Shown in pieces: positions 16,685-24,680 of a stretch of DNA of 64,000 nt. The stretch covers positions 434,001-498,000 of the forward strand of contig CBDFNC010000003.1 of the NCBI GenBank assembly GCA_965249895.1, written 5' to 3'. The notes below the pieces were generated by a model, which saw nothing but the letters and a program-made list of their open reading frames with translations, was not told where the DNA came from and did no database searches. The translations under genes were made by a program, and so were the position numbers. Position 1 is the stretch's first letter. Each line of letters starts with the position of its first letter. Source of the stretch: CBDFNC01 sp965249895. Its GTDB lineage: Bacteria > Pseudomonadota > Gammaproteobacteria > Enterobacterales > CBDFNC01.

Positions 16685-17989
16685 CTATATACTATCTGAA
16701 CTGTTGGCAACGGGCAGGGTAAGAGTAAAGCAGGCGCCACCTAATTTTTCGGATTTACCGACGTTAATGGCGCCGTTATGCCAAAGGCAAACCTTGGATA
16801 CTATCGCTAATCCAAGCCCATAATTACCCTGCTTTCGGGTTCTGCTGGCTTCCAGCTTTACAAAAGGTTTAAATATATTCTGCCATTGCTCTTCGGGGAT
16901 GCCCGGACCATCATCTTCAATTCTGATCTCTATGACTTGCTGTTGCTGTAACGTACTCAGTATTACCCGATTTTTTGCGTAACGTGCCGAGTTGTTAACC
17001 AGGTTAACCAAAGCTCTGTTGATCCAGATTGGGTCGACGTTAACTTGCTGCCTGGGGTTGCAGAGATCCAGTTGCAGGGGTTTTCCGGCCAGTATGGGTT
17101 GGCTCTGGCGTTGTATGCCAGTGACTAATTCGTCCAGAAAAAGGGTCTTTTTTCTTAGCTGAAAGCTTTGCTTTTCAAGGCCTGCATACTCGAGAAAGGC
17201 TTCCACCATTTCTTCCATTTGCTGGAGGTCGTCATCCATACGATTGATATATTCGTTTTTCTTTGTCGGGTTTTCAGTATCAACGGCGGCCTCGATGCCA
17301 AACCTGAGGCAGGCAAGGGGGGTGCGTAAGTCGTGGGATAGACTGCCTGCCAGGAGTTTGTTTTCTGCAATCAGCTCTTCAATTTGTGTGGCCATGCGGT
17401 TAAAACTTTTCTCCAGCGGCCCTATGTAAGAAAACGTGCTATGGGGGATCCGGCTGCGGAGGTGACCTCTTCCAAACTCGGCCGCAGTTTTGTGTACCAG
17501 GATAAGTCGGCGGGTTAATGGTGCCAGCCAGAGTAGCATCATTAAGCTAAGGCCCAAATAAAAGCTGAGAGTCAGGATAAGGTCCATTTTGTCCACTGGC
17601 TCTTCCCAGGGAATAGAAAGCTTAAGCAGGTATTCGGGGTTTCCGATCAGCTGCTTGACCAGGTAGGGGCCGGATTCTGATTCCAGGGTTAACCCTCCGG
17701 GTTGACTAAGCTGGCTCTGCAGGCTTTGTGGCAGTATCAGTTCATTACTTTTAATAAGCTGTAAGGATTGCCCATATTGCCTGGCTAACTGCTCCGTAAG
17801 CTGCTCAATCTCTTCAGCGGCAGTTTTCTCTAACTGCCAGTGAAAGCCATCTATCAACTGATAATAAATGGCAATTTCACTTTGGTCTTGGGTGGAAGGA
17901 TCCAGGCCTTTTACCTGATCCAGCATCCAGCCAAGTAAAAATAGCGACATTAATGCCATCGCTAACATGCTGAAATAGAGACGTTTCAA
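16685..17989 (-). CDS. RstB-like sensor histidine kinase
   Basis: This 434-residue inner-membrane sensor has TM1 at about residues 4-22, a periplasmic domain (about 25-133), TM2 (about 136-157), a HAMP linker, a HisKA domain with the phospho-acceptor His219 in SLSHDLRTP, and an ATPase domain with NLVNNSARYA (N box), EDDGPGIP (G1) and GNYGLGLAIV (G2). The start is a TTG that overlaps the response regulator's stop (TTGA), preceded by GGAAGAAAG. It is the last gene of the mipA-DUF3019-rstA-rstB operon and should phosphorylate the adjacent regulator. The stimulus is unknown. Confidence 0.9.
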   Translation of the reverse strand: MKRLYFSMLAMALMSLFLLGWMLDQVKGLDPSTQDQSEIAIYYQLIDGFHWQLEKTAAEEIEQLTEQLARQYGQSLQLIKSNELILPQSLQSQLSQPGGLTLESESGPYLVKQLIGNPEYLLKLSIPWEEPVDKMDLILTLSFYLGLSLMMLLWLAPLTRRLILVHKTAAEFGRGHLRSRIPHSTFSYIGPLEKSFNRMATQIEELIAENKLLAGSLSHDLRTPLACLRFGIEAAVDTENPTKKNEYINRMDDDLQQMEEMVEAFLEYAGLEKQSFQLRKKTLFLDELVTGIQRQSQPILAGKPLQLDLCNPRQQVNVDPIWINRALVNLVNNSARYAKNRVILSTLQQQQVIEIRIEDDGPGIPEEQWQNIFKPFVKLEASRTRKQGNYGLGLAIVSKVCLWHNGAINVGKSEKLGGACFTLTLPVANSSDSI

Positions 17990-18696
17990 CTTTCTTCCCA
18001 GGCATCCGCTACAAACAGGTAACCTTTACCCCAGACGGTTTTAATACGCTTAGGTTTGCCATTGGTGTCACCCAGTTTACGCCGGATGCTGGATACCACC
18101 ACATCAATTCGCCTGTCCATCCCGTTATACTCCCAGCCCTTAATCACCTTAAATACTGTGTCCCGGTCAAGCACTTCCCCGGCATGATTGGCCATTAACC
18201 ACAGCAGTTCAAATTCAGTAGTGGTGAGGTTAATTTCCTGCTGGTTCAGCTCAACCCGTTTAGCGTTGGCATCGATGGACAGTTGGCCAAAGTTAAGCAG
18301 ACAGGTTTCCTTCTCACTTTCGACACTGCGTTTGTTCTGCAGTGCGCTCTTTATCCTGGCCAGTAGTGCCCGTGGCCGAACCGGTTTGATAATATAATCG
18401 TTGGCGCCGACTTCCAGGCCGATCACTTCATCCAGTTCATCACTTTTAGCTGTGAGCATAAGAATGGGCTCGTGATAAAATTCCCGCAAGCTGCGACATA
18501 CCTGAATACCGTCCATACCGGGTAGCATAAGATCCAGTAGTACCAGGTCCGGTTTATGTTGTTTGACCATGTTAACCGCCAGGTCACCTCGATTAATATC
18601 TATGGTGTGGTAGCCCTGATCTGTAAGGTATTCTTTGATCCACAGGGCCAGAGAAATGTCATCTTCTACCAGTAAAATAGTGCCGTAGCTTTCCAT
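17986..18696 (-). CDS. RstA-like OmpR-family response regulator
   Basis: This 236-residue response regulator has a receiver domain (about residues 6-118; acidic EDD at 11-13, phospho-acceptor Asp55 in LVLLDLMLPG, Lys near 104) and a C-terminal winged-helix OmpR/PhoB DNA-binding domain (about 135-230, ending VWGKGYLFV). It overlaps the kinase start by 4 bases and lies 15 bases after the DUF3019 gene, so the four genes are one transcription unit. It probably regulates the envelope genes in its own operon. No RstA-box consensus was found upstream of mipA. Confidence 0.92.
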   Translation of the reverse strand: MESYGTILLVEDDISLALWIKEYLTDQGYHTIDINRGDLAVNMVKQHKPDLVLLDLMLPGMDGIQVCRSLREFYHEPILMLTAKSDELDEVIGLEVGANDYIIKPVRPRALLARIKSALQNKRSVESEKETCLLNFGQLSIDANAKRVELNQQEINLTTTEFELLWLMANHAGEVLDRDTVFKVIKGWEYNGMDRRIDVVVSSIRRKLGDTNGKPKRIKTVWGKGYLFVADAWEES

Positions 18697-18711
18697 TATT
18701 TTTCCTAGTTC

Positions 18712-19116
18712 TTAAAACAGGCGCCAGCGGCGCTTTTTACGCTTAGTGTTATATACCCAGCTAATGGTAATGCGGGTTTCAGCGATGGCCTGTTGGTTTT
18801 GTTTATCTATTAATTGGTAATCCACACTGTCGGTTTCGGCCAGTTCAAGTTCATATTGACCACTTTTCCGGTTTGGCCAGCAGTGCAGCGGGACACTTAC
18901 TTGCTTTTTTATCAGGCAGTAAGTGCCTTCTTTTGGTGCTTTCCAGTGCAGACTTATTTTGGCAAAACATCGGCGACCCTGGCGCAGAGCAACACAGTGA
19001 TTTGGTTGCGCGCTGAGTGAGGCTTGTGACTGGTTATCCAGCGATTCCGCCTGGCTATGGCTAAGGAGAAAAAAAAGTGGCAGCAGACCTAGATAAAGTA
19101 CAGGTTTAAAAGACAT
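18712..19116 (-). CDS. DUF3019 family periplasmic protein
   Basis: This 134-residue protein has a signal peptide (residues 1-23, ending SHSQA) and a mature domain typical of DUF3019: conserved cysteines in CVALRQGRRCFAKISLHW and in YCLIKK and HCW, then an Ig-like beta pattern and a very basic tail (KRKKRRWRL). It overlaps the end of the mipA-like gene by 11 bases. Families DUF3019 and MipA are frequent operon partners of RstA/RstB-like systems in marine gammaproteobacteria; its role is unknown, perhaps an accessory envelope sensor. Confidence 0.8.
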   Translation of the reverse strand: MSFKPVLYLGLLPLFFLLSHSQAESLDNQSQASLSAQPNHCVALRQGRRCFAKISLHWKAPKEGTYCLIKKQVSVPLHCWPNRKSGQYELELAETDSVDYQLIDKQNQQAIAETRITISWVYNTKRKKRRWRLF

Positions 19117-19939
19117 AGGTGATCCCTACGTACCCCATGGCCCGGCTATTTTTATCTGTAAGAGGGCTATCATTAGCGCTATTCGAATATAAACCGTACA
19201 GGAAACCGCTGCTCAGGACCCAGCTTTCATTGATGGGGTAGTCGGCAACGAAGGTGAAAAAGTAACTTAGGGTTATACCGGGATAATATTCGGGTCTAAA
19301 GCTAGTTACTTCATTGGGTGACACACCCAGATAGTAATCACTCAGCTTGGCAGAGTAGAGATCTATGCCGGCGCTGGCCCTGATCTCCCAGTTGCCCGCG
19401 GGTATCTCTTTGCTGATCACATGTCTTGCTAACCAGGAGTTGTGGGCGCCTGAAATATCATGGACTAATGAGGAAGAGAAATCTAAGTACTTAAATTCGG
19501 CGAAATAGTGTAGGCCTAAATTAAAATCGTTATCTCTTGCCTCGATCCCCGCCAGTTCTGGCGGATTGGTAGTGTCGTATACGCCGCTTGAATCAAACCC
19601 ATATAAATAACTGCCAAAAATAGCATCCAGGCCCCAATTCTCTCCATCGATAAGATGATAACCACCGATCGCGCCACCGGGAAGATTGCTTTTATCCGCT
19701 TCAAGGTAAAAGTCTTTGTATTCAAGGGAAAAGCTTACCAATAAAACAGGACTGGCATTTTTTTCACTCGTTCCCGCAATAGCGTTCTGCACATATCTGC
19801 CACCAAGAGTCAGGCTTAAATCCCAGGCAAAGTCTTCAAGAAAGGTATCCCACATCGAGCTATCTTGCTCCGTTTCGGCATGTGCAGGGAGTTGGAAAAC
19901 GCAAAGTAAGCTAGTCAGAATAAAGGTAAATACGCGCAC
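19106..19939 (-). CDS. MipA/OmpV family outer-membrane protein
   Basis: This 277-residue predicted outer-membrane beta barrel has a signal peptide (residues 1-21, ending PAHA). Alternating hydrophobic strands run through the sequence, and the C terminus GYVGITYVF ends in the Phe expected for Bam-dependent barrels. The family (MipA, scaffolding of murein enzymes; OmpV) is known for outer-membrane roles, but the individual function is unassigned. The start is a GTG at 19939. It is the first gene of an operon with DUF3019 and a two-component system, suggesting the barrel is a target or sensor of that system. Confidence 0.85.
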   Translation of the reverse strand: MRVFTFILTSLLCVFQLPAHAETEQDSSMWDTFLEDFAWDLSLTLGGRYVQNAIAGTSEKNASPVLLVSFSLEYKDFYLEADKSNLPGGAIGGYHLIDGENWGLDAIFGSYLYGFDSSGVYDTTNPPELAGIEARDNDFNLGLHYFAEFKYLDFSSSLVHDISGAHNSWLARHVISKEIPAGNWEIRASAGIDLYSAKLSDYYLGVSPNEVTSFRPEYYPGITLSYFFTFVADYPINESWVLSSGFLYGLYSNSANDSPLTDKNSRAMGYVGITYVF

Positions 19940-20095
19940 ATCTATCCGTGATAAGGCGAAAGAAAAGGTTACTTTATCACTAGTAGGTGATGTATGACTG
20001 TGTTTTATTTAGAAAACTTTGTTAAGAAATGTAAGTTTAGTTTTATTCACTCCCCGCCTGATCCGGTTTAAAGGGCGGGGATGCTACAAAAAGGG

Positions 20096-20404
20096 TTACT
20101 TGTTTTTCTGTTTTGCTTCAAAAGCAGCCATTTGCTCGGGGGAGGCTTTTAACTGGTGATGTTCTTTCCATTCGCTATAAGGCATTCCATAAATACGCTC
20201 TCTGGCTTGTTCGTCTGAAACGTCCACTCCTAAGGTATCGGCTTCGGCCTTATACCATTTCCCCAGGCAGTTACGACAGAAATCTGCCAATATCATTAGC
20301 TCGATATTTTGCACTTCTTTATGGTTATCAAGGTGCTGTAACAGGCGCCTTAAGACAGCTGCATCAAGTTTGTCCTGGGTAGGTTGATCGAGTTCTTGGC
20401 TCAT
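20096..20404 (-). CDS. DUF1244 family protein
   Basis: This small cytoplasmic protein of 102 residues is helical, with the family's conserved core LMILADFCRNCLGKWY and the downstream ERIYGMPYSEWKEHHQ. The two cysteines spaced CRNC are a hallmark of DUF1244. Function is unknown. It is a single gene; the divergent DUF2956 gene starts about 105 bases away. Confidence 0.85.
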   Translation of the reverse strand: MSQELDQPTQDKLDAAVLRRLLQHLDNHKEVQNIELMILADFCRNCLGKWYKAEADTLGVDVSDEQARERIYGMPYSEWKEHHQLKASPEQMAAFEAKQKNK

Positions 20405-20510
20405 TATGTTTACTTATAATTATCAGGTGAGAAAGAAATAGTATTCCCTTTAATTGTTCCTGTGAAGCGATATGGCAATATAGGGCTGAATCCCAATCAT
20501 GAGATATAAC

Positions 20511-20858
20511 ATGGCTAAAGCATCAAACAATAATTCAGTATCTGCTCAGGCCGCTGAAGAGGCATTAAAGGTAGCAAATGGCACCCAAAAACCGGGCCAA
20601 AGCAAGGAGCAAACCCGTTTAATAGCGAAAGGCATAGAAAAAGGTATTGCTGAATATAAAAAACAAGCCAAGGCCAAACAGCGTGCGGCGGATAAAGCTC
20701 AGAAAAAGCAGCGCAAGGATAAACTTGCCCAAACCCAGGAGCCTGCTGTTGCCTCACAAGAGTCAGTAGAAGCCAAGTCGGCCTGGTTACCTTGGGGTTT
20801 ATTAGGACTGAGTTGGCTTGGCTTTATAGCGTTCTATTTACTCAGCCATCAGGTTTAA
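20511..20858 (+). CDS. DUF2956 family tail-anchored protein
   Basis: The protein is 115 residues from ATG 20511 (an ATG at 20499 is also in frame; the later one gives the usual MAKxS start). The N-terminal two thirds are very rich in Ala, Lys and Gln and form a predicted coiled helix (EKGIAEYKKQAKAKQRAAD). The C-terminal WLPWGLLGLSWLGFIAFYLL is one membrane helix, so this is a tail-anchored inner-membrane protein. The family is common in Alteromonadales and Vibrionales and has no known function. Confidence 0.8.
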   Translation: MAKASNNNSVSAQAAEEALKVANGTQKPGQSKEQTRLIAKGIEKGIAEYKKQAKAKQRAADKAQKKQRKDKLAQTQEPAVASQESVEAKSAWLPWGLLGLSWLGFIAFYLLSHQV

Positions 20859-20980
20859 TTTATCTGTGGGTATCAGCTAAGGGGGCAGCTAGGTCAAAAA
20901 AGTACAGCGATCGCACGTAAGGTCAGAAAATCTTAATTATTCGGGCTAAAGTGAACAAACATGTGATGCTTGGATAGCTT

Positions 20981-21568
20981 ATGTCGAGTGCTCGATTGCT
21001 AACAATTGTTTGGCCTGCCCTATTGTGTCTACCCGTGGTTTTTATTCCCCCCATGATGGAGGTGCAGCTAATTATTTGGTTAACGGTTGCTTGTGTAGCG
21101 ATTTATTGCATAAGCAGGGTGCTTTATCTGACGTTTAAAGTTCTATGTATGGGTAGACGCCAACTGGGTGAACAAGGTTTTGATAGCATGGCCTGCTGTC
21201 TTTTAGTGGTGGCTGTCACTTGTGCCGGTATCTATTCGGTTACTTCCTCGATTACCTATGCCAAAGAGTACGCCTACCAGCTGGCACACAAGCTTACCTA
21301 TGAGTGTCAGCGCAATATGCAGTGTCCTTATCATTTGGATGATTTTTATACCATGGTGGACCCTCTGGTATATGGCACCTTGGTAAAAGGGAACGGCGGC
21401 CTGGCAAAGATCCCGGTTTGGTACAAAAGAAGCAGCGCAAATCAAACTTTTATGGTGGCCGCCTGGGATAGCACCGAATCATATTATTTTGTCAAAGGGG
21501 GTTATGGCGTGCCTTTAACATCCGGTGAGTTTAGTACCAGCGAAGTTAAAGTGACTAAATACTACTAA
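20981..21568 (+). CDS. hypothetical membrane protein
   Basis: This 195-residue protein is not one I recognise. Three hydrophobic segments are visible at about residues 5-25, 27-52 and 70-92, followed by a roughly 100-residue soluble domain with a Cys pair (CQRNMQCPYH) and aromatic strands near the C terminus (TESYYFVKGGYGVPLTSGEF). The soluble part probably lies in the periplasm, where the cysteines could form a disulfide. It sits alone between DUF2956 and ppiC. Confidence 0.6.
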   Translation: MSSARLLTIVWPALLCLPVVFIPPMMEVQLIIWLTVACVAIYCISRVLYLTFKVLCMGRRQLGEQGFDSMACCLLVVAVTCAGIYSVTSSITYAKEYAYQLAHKLTYECQRNMQCPYHLDDFYTMVDPLVYGTLVKGNGGLAKIPVWYKRSSANQTFMVAAWDSTESYYFVKGGYGVPLTSGEFSTSEVKVTKYY

Positions 21569-21673
21569 ATTGGGTAAGCCCGTAGAGCTTGATAACAGAA
21601 GTTCAGGCCTGGACAGAGCAGGCTGTCATTAAGTAATGATGTAGAATGGGCCTTTCAAAATAAGAGGTGAGTC

Positions 21674-21949
21674 ATGCAAGCGTCAGCAGTACATATTTTG
21701 GTGAAATCTAAAGAAAAGTGTGAAGAGATTAAAAAGAAGATTGAAAAAGGGGCTGATTTCGGAAAAATGGCCCGTCAGTTTTCTATTTGTCCGTCTGGTA
21801 AGAAAGGGGGGGATCTGGGGGAGTTTCGTAAAGGTCAGATGGTCAAACAGTTTGATGACGTAGTCTTTAAACAGGAGTTATATAAGGTCCATGGCCCGGT
21901 AAAAACTAAGTTTGGCTTTCACCTGATTAAGATACTATACCGCGGCTAA
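21674..21949 (+). CDS. ppiC: parvulin-type peptidyl-prolyl isomerase
   Basis: PpiC is a small cytoplasmic parvulin that catalyses cis-trans isomerisation of prolyl bonds. At 91 residues it is one isolated rotamase domain without signal or chaperone segments, matching E. coli PpiC (93). Motifs are complete: AVHILVKSKEKCEEI at the start, FSICPSGKKGGDLGEFRKGQM in the middle, VKTKFGFHLIKI at the end. ATG 21674 follows AAGAGGTGAG, a strong ribosome site. It stands alone, 48 bases before the Usp gene. Confidence 0.93.
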   Translation: MQASAVHILVKSKEKCEEIKKKIEKGADFGKMARQFSICPSGKKGGDLGEFRKGQMVKQFDDVVFKQELYKVHGPVKTKFGFHLIKILYRG

Positions 21950-21997
21950 TACGCGATTGGTTATACTTGCCATATCCACCCCTCAAAGCATCTGAAT

Positions 21998-22849
21998 ATG
22001 TCCGGAACCGCTTTTTTTCTGCCTTTGGAAATTAATGATCTTGAGGCGGTTGTGCTGGAAAAAGCCGCCAGTATTGCTGGTGATAATAAGGTTTGTTTGC
22101 ATCATGTGATCAATCGGAGCCACCTGACGTTTTGGCAGCAAACTGTAGAACAAGAAACAGAGAGCAGGGAGAGGTTAGAGGCACAAGCTAAACTGCAATT
22201 AGATGCCTTAGCCAGGCAGTTCGAACTTGATGGTGAAAGCCAGGTGAGCTGCGGCCATGTCGCACAGGACATTATTAAATACGCTGAGCTCAGAGGTACG
22301 GACACCATTATTTTAGGTACCCATCAAAGGAGCTGGGGGCATCCCATGTTAGGCTCTACGGCACTAAAGGTGTTGGCTCATAGCAACAAACATATCCTGA
22401 TGCTAACCGCAGCAGCTAAAAACTGGTGGGGTCAGACTAACCTTCTGGTAGCGCTGGATTTACAGTCGGGTTGTGAACTGGTGTTAGAAAAGGCGACGGC
22501 ACTGGCCAGCCATCTAAATACAGGGTTGGATCTGGTTTATGTGGTCGATCTGTTCTCCAATGCCAGTATCAGTGATGAAATCTTGCTAAAGGCGGAAGAT
22601 CTGTACGCCAGAGTAGCCATAGAAGCCAAACAGAAAATCGCCCACCTTATTCACAGCACAAATCTGGATGTGGATAATATTTATATACGCCGTGGCGAAC
22701 CCAGCCATGAAATAGCGCAACAATTAGATATCAGTAATAATCTATTGCTTGTGATGGGCCATGGCGACCAAAGTGGATTATTGTTGGGGAGTTGCGTCGA
22801 CCATTTGGTACAGTCTGTGAGTGCTGATGTTTTTGTGGTTCGCTTGTAA
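21998..22849 (+). CDS. tandem universal stress protein (UspE-like)
   Basis: This 283-residue protein has two Usp domains in tandem. The first (about 1-142) holds TIILGTHQRSWGHPMLGSTALKVL, close to the family's G-x2-G-x9-G(S/T) nucleotide loop; the second (about 146-283) ends LLVMGHGDQSGLLLGS and VDHLVQSVSADVFVVRL. UspE-type tandem proteins act in stress resistance and motility control in the cytoplasm. The domain order fits UspE, but the overall length is about 30 residues shorter than E. coli UspE (316), so no symbol is given. Confidence 0.85.
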   Translation: MSGTAFFLPLEINDLEAVVLEKAASIAGDNKVCLHHVINRSHLTFWQQTVEQETESRERLEAQAKLQLDALARQFELDGESQVSCGHVAQDIIKYAELRGTDTIILGTHQRSWGHPMLGSTALKVLAHSNKHILMLTAAAKNWWGQTNLLVALDLQSGCELVLEKATALASHLNTGLDLVYVVDLFSNASISDEILLKAEDLYARVAIEAKQKIAHLIHSTNLDVDNIYIRRGEPSHEIAQQLDISNNLLLVMGHGDQSGLLLGSCVDHLVQSVSADVFVVRL

Positions 22850-23069
22850 TTTATTTACCTGGCTGCTCGTGAATAGACTTTTTGTGTCAGGTAAATTTAC
22901 AAAATGGCCAGGTTTAGCTAAAGCAATAAGCTAGTTTACTTATTTAAGTGGCTGAACTATCTGAATAATGCCTTAATTTTAAAAAGTATTCCTTAAAAAC
23001 CCTATAATATTAATGGTTTGGCACCAAAAATGCAGCGTTGTCTAAGTATCGCTAACATTGAGGTGGCTT

Positions 23070-23573
23070 ATGAACCCTTTTAGTCGGTTAATCATTGCAA
23101 TTCTAGTCCTGTCTTGGACAGGAACCGTGCAAGCCATCCCTTCAGAATCAGTGCCTTCGGCTGATGTACCTTTAGTAACAAATCCCCATGATGGAAACTT
23201 GCTCGATCACCTAGCCGTTGCTTGGAGTGACTGGCATGAATTAGTTATGACTCCCAGCTGGGAGTGGGTAACGGGGGGGATGTTTTTTCCGGGTATTACC
23301 CAGGGAGCATCCGGGGCGCGCGAGTCTTCAGTGGTGAGTTTGTCCGTCGCTATTTCCGGAACTCAGGTTAGCTTTGCTGTAGATCCTTTGGATACTGCGA
23401 CTCAAGTCGAGAAAGAGAAAAACCTTGATTGTGCCTTAACCGAAACTCGCTGTGATGCTGCCGCAGATAAAAAGGGATCCCCTGGCAAAAATCCTCCCAG
23501 ATCTGAAGCGAAGAAATTTGCCCTGATGACCCTTGGTTTATTAATGGGTTATAAGAGCAGGTATAACAGATAG
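23070..23573 (+). CDS. hypothetical exported protein
   Basis: This 167-residue protein was not recognised. ATG 23070 is chosen because GAGG lies seven bases upstream; an in-frame TTG at 23058 is less likely. There is a signal peptide (about residues 1-22, ending TVQA), a Trp-rich region (WSDWHELVMTPSWEWVTGG), a charged linker with two cysteines, and a hydrophobic C-terminal segment ending in basic residues (LLMGYKSRYNR), which could be a tail anchor. It ends about 95 bases before the cobalamin riboswitch and is probably a separate unit. Confidence 0.55.
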   Translation: MNPFSRLIIAILVLSWTGTVQAIPSESVPSADVPLVTNPHDGNLLDHLAVAWSDWHELVMTPSWEWVTGGMFFPGITQGASGARESSVVSLSVAISGTQVSFAVDPLDTATQVEKEKNLDCALTETRCDAAADKKGSPGKNPPRSEAKKFALMTLGLLMGYKSRYNR

Positions 23574-23667
23574 TGAAAACGTCGTCGTAGCAAATAATTG
23601 GTACGGCGATATTTTAGCTAATTATCTAATTCCAGACGAATTCACCGGCTAAGTTTGTTATTATCCG

Positions 23668-23820
23668 CCTTTATGGTTGCCCCATTCGGGCATTAATTGG
23701 GAACACGGTCAATCCGTGGCTGCCCCCGCAACTGTGAGCGACGAGTTTTTTGCCTTGATACCACTGGGTTATACCGGGAAGGTGACAAAAAATGTTGAGA
23801 CGCGAGCCAGGAGACCAGCC
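23668..23820 (+). promoter_or_regulatory. cobalamin (AdoCbl) riboswitch
   Basis: The conserved skeleton is complete: the opening TTTATGGTTGCC strand with GGGAACACGGTCAATCCGTG, the GCCCCCGCAACTGTGAGCGACGAG core, a CCACTGG...CCGGGAAGG arm, and the terminal GACGCGAGCCAGGAGACC B12 box. It lies directly upstream of the B12-type ABC importer, and is expected to repress the operon when adenosylcobalamin is abundant, most likely by hiding the ribosome site AGGAG at 23857-23861. Confidence 0.93.
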
Positions 23821-23865
23821 ATAAAATCACAAATCTTGGGACGGGGTGTGCCTTATAGGAGAGTT

Positions 23866-23895
23866 ATGTTTTCGTTTACTCAGACTGCAGTTTGA
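23866..23895 (+). CDS. nine-residue leader ORF downstream of the B12 riboswitch
   Basis: ATG at 23866 follows the best ribosome site of the region (TAGGAGAG) and encodes MFSFTQTAV, ending in TGA at 23893-23895. The TGA overlaps a TTG (23892) in the ATPase frame, and an ATG in that frame follows at 23904. The riboswitch therefore appears to control translation of this tiny ORF directly and of the transporter by coupling. Expression is inferred from the ribosome site only. Confidence 0.45.
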   Translation: MFSFTQTAV

Positions 23896-23903
23896 GCACT
23901 TTG

Positions 23904-24680
23904 ATGCATCTGCAAATAGATAACCTGTGCTGGTCGGCAGGCGATAAAACCATTCTCAACAATATCAATCTTGCTATCCCCAAAGGCAGCTTTGTCGGTT
24001 TACTTGGGCCTAATGGTTCGGGAAAGTCTTCCCTGTTACGTTGCGCTTATCGACGCTATAAGCCAAATCAGGGCCAAGTGCTGCTTAATGGCAAGGATAT
24101 TACCAAGATGTCGGCAAAGCGATTCGCCCGTCAGGTTGCGGTGGTTTTACAGGAGTTTCCCGCTGAATTTGGTTTTACGATAGCTGAAGTCGTTGCTATG
24201 GGACTTACACCCCATCAGACGATATTTTCCCGCCAGAGCAATAAAGATAGCGTAAACCAAGTGCTTGAAATGGTGGGGTTAGATCACCTGGCCAAGCAGA
24301 GCTTTGATTTACTTTCCGGCGGTGAAAAACAGCGCTGTTTGTTGGCCAGAGCGCTGATGCAACAACCTGAACTGTTGATCCTGGATGAGCCCACCAATCA
24401 TCTGGATATTCATTATCAATTTGGGCTGCTTGACCTGGTTTCCTCGCTGGGGATTTCTGTGCTGGCAACCTTACACGATCTGAATATTGCCGCCCGTTAT
24501 TGCGACAAGATCTATCTGATGGATGACGGAAATATAGTATCGAAAGGCTCACCGCATCAGGTATTGACGGCTGAAAATATGGAACAGACTTTTGCCATGT
24601 CTGTGGTTGTTGATCGGCAAGTAAATAACCCCGTACCAAGGATTAATTATCTTAAACCTATTAAGGAAGAATGCAGGTGA
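23904..24680 (+). CDS. btuD: cobalamin-type ABC transporter, ATP-binding subunit
   Basis: This cytoplasmic ATPase belongs to the FecE/BtuD class. From ATG 23904 it has 258 residues; a TTG at 23892 overlapping the leader stop is an alternative. Visible motifs are Walker A GPNGSGKSS near residue 34, the Q loop near VVLQEFP, signature LSGGEKQR near 135, Walker B LLILDEPTNHLD near 157 and the switch His in ATLHDLN. It is the first full gene of a D-F-C operon under the cobalamin riboswitch, which is the reason for assigning cobalamin; the protein alone would also fit a siderophore importer. Confidence 0.85.
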   Translation: MHLQIDNLCWSAGDKTILNNINLAIPKGSFVGLLGPNGSGKSSLLRCAYRRYKPNQGQVLLNGKDITKMSAKRFARQVAVVLQEFPAEFGFTIAEVVAMGLTPHQTIFSRQSNKDSVNQVLEMVGLDHLAKQSFDLLSGGEKQRCLLARALMQQPELLILDEPTNHLDIHYQFGLLDLVSSLGISVLATLHDLNIAARYCDKIYLMDDGNIVSKGSPHQVLTAENMEQTFAMSVVVDRQVNNPVPRINYLKPIKEECR

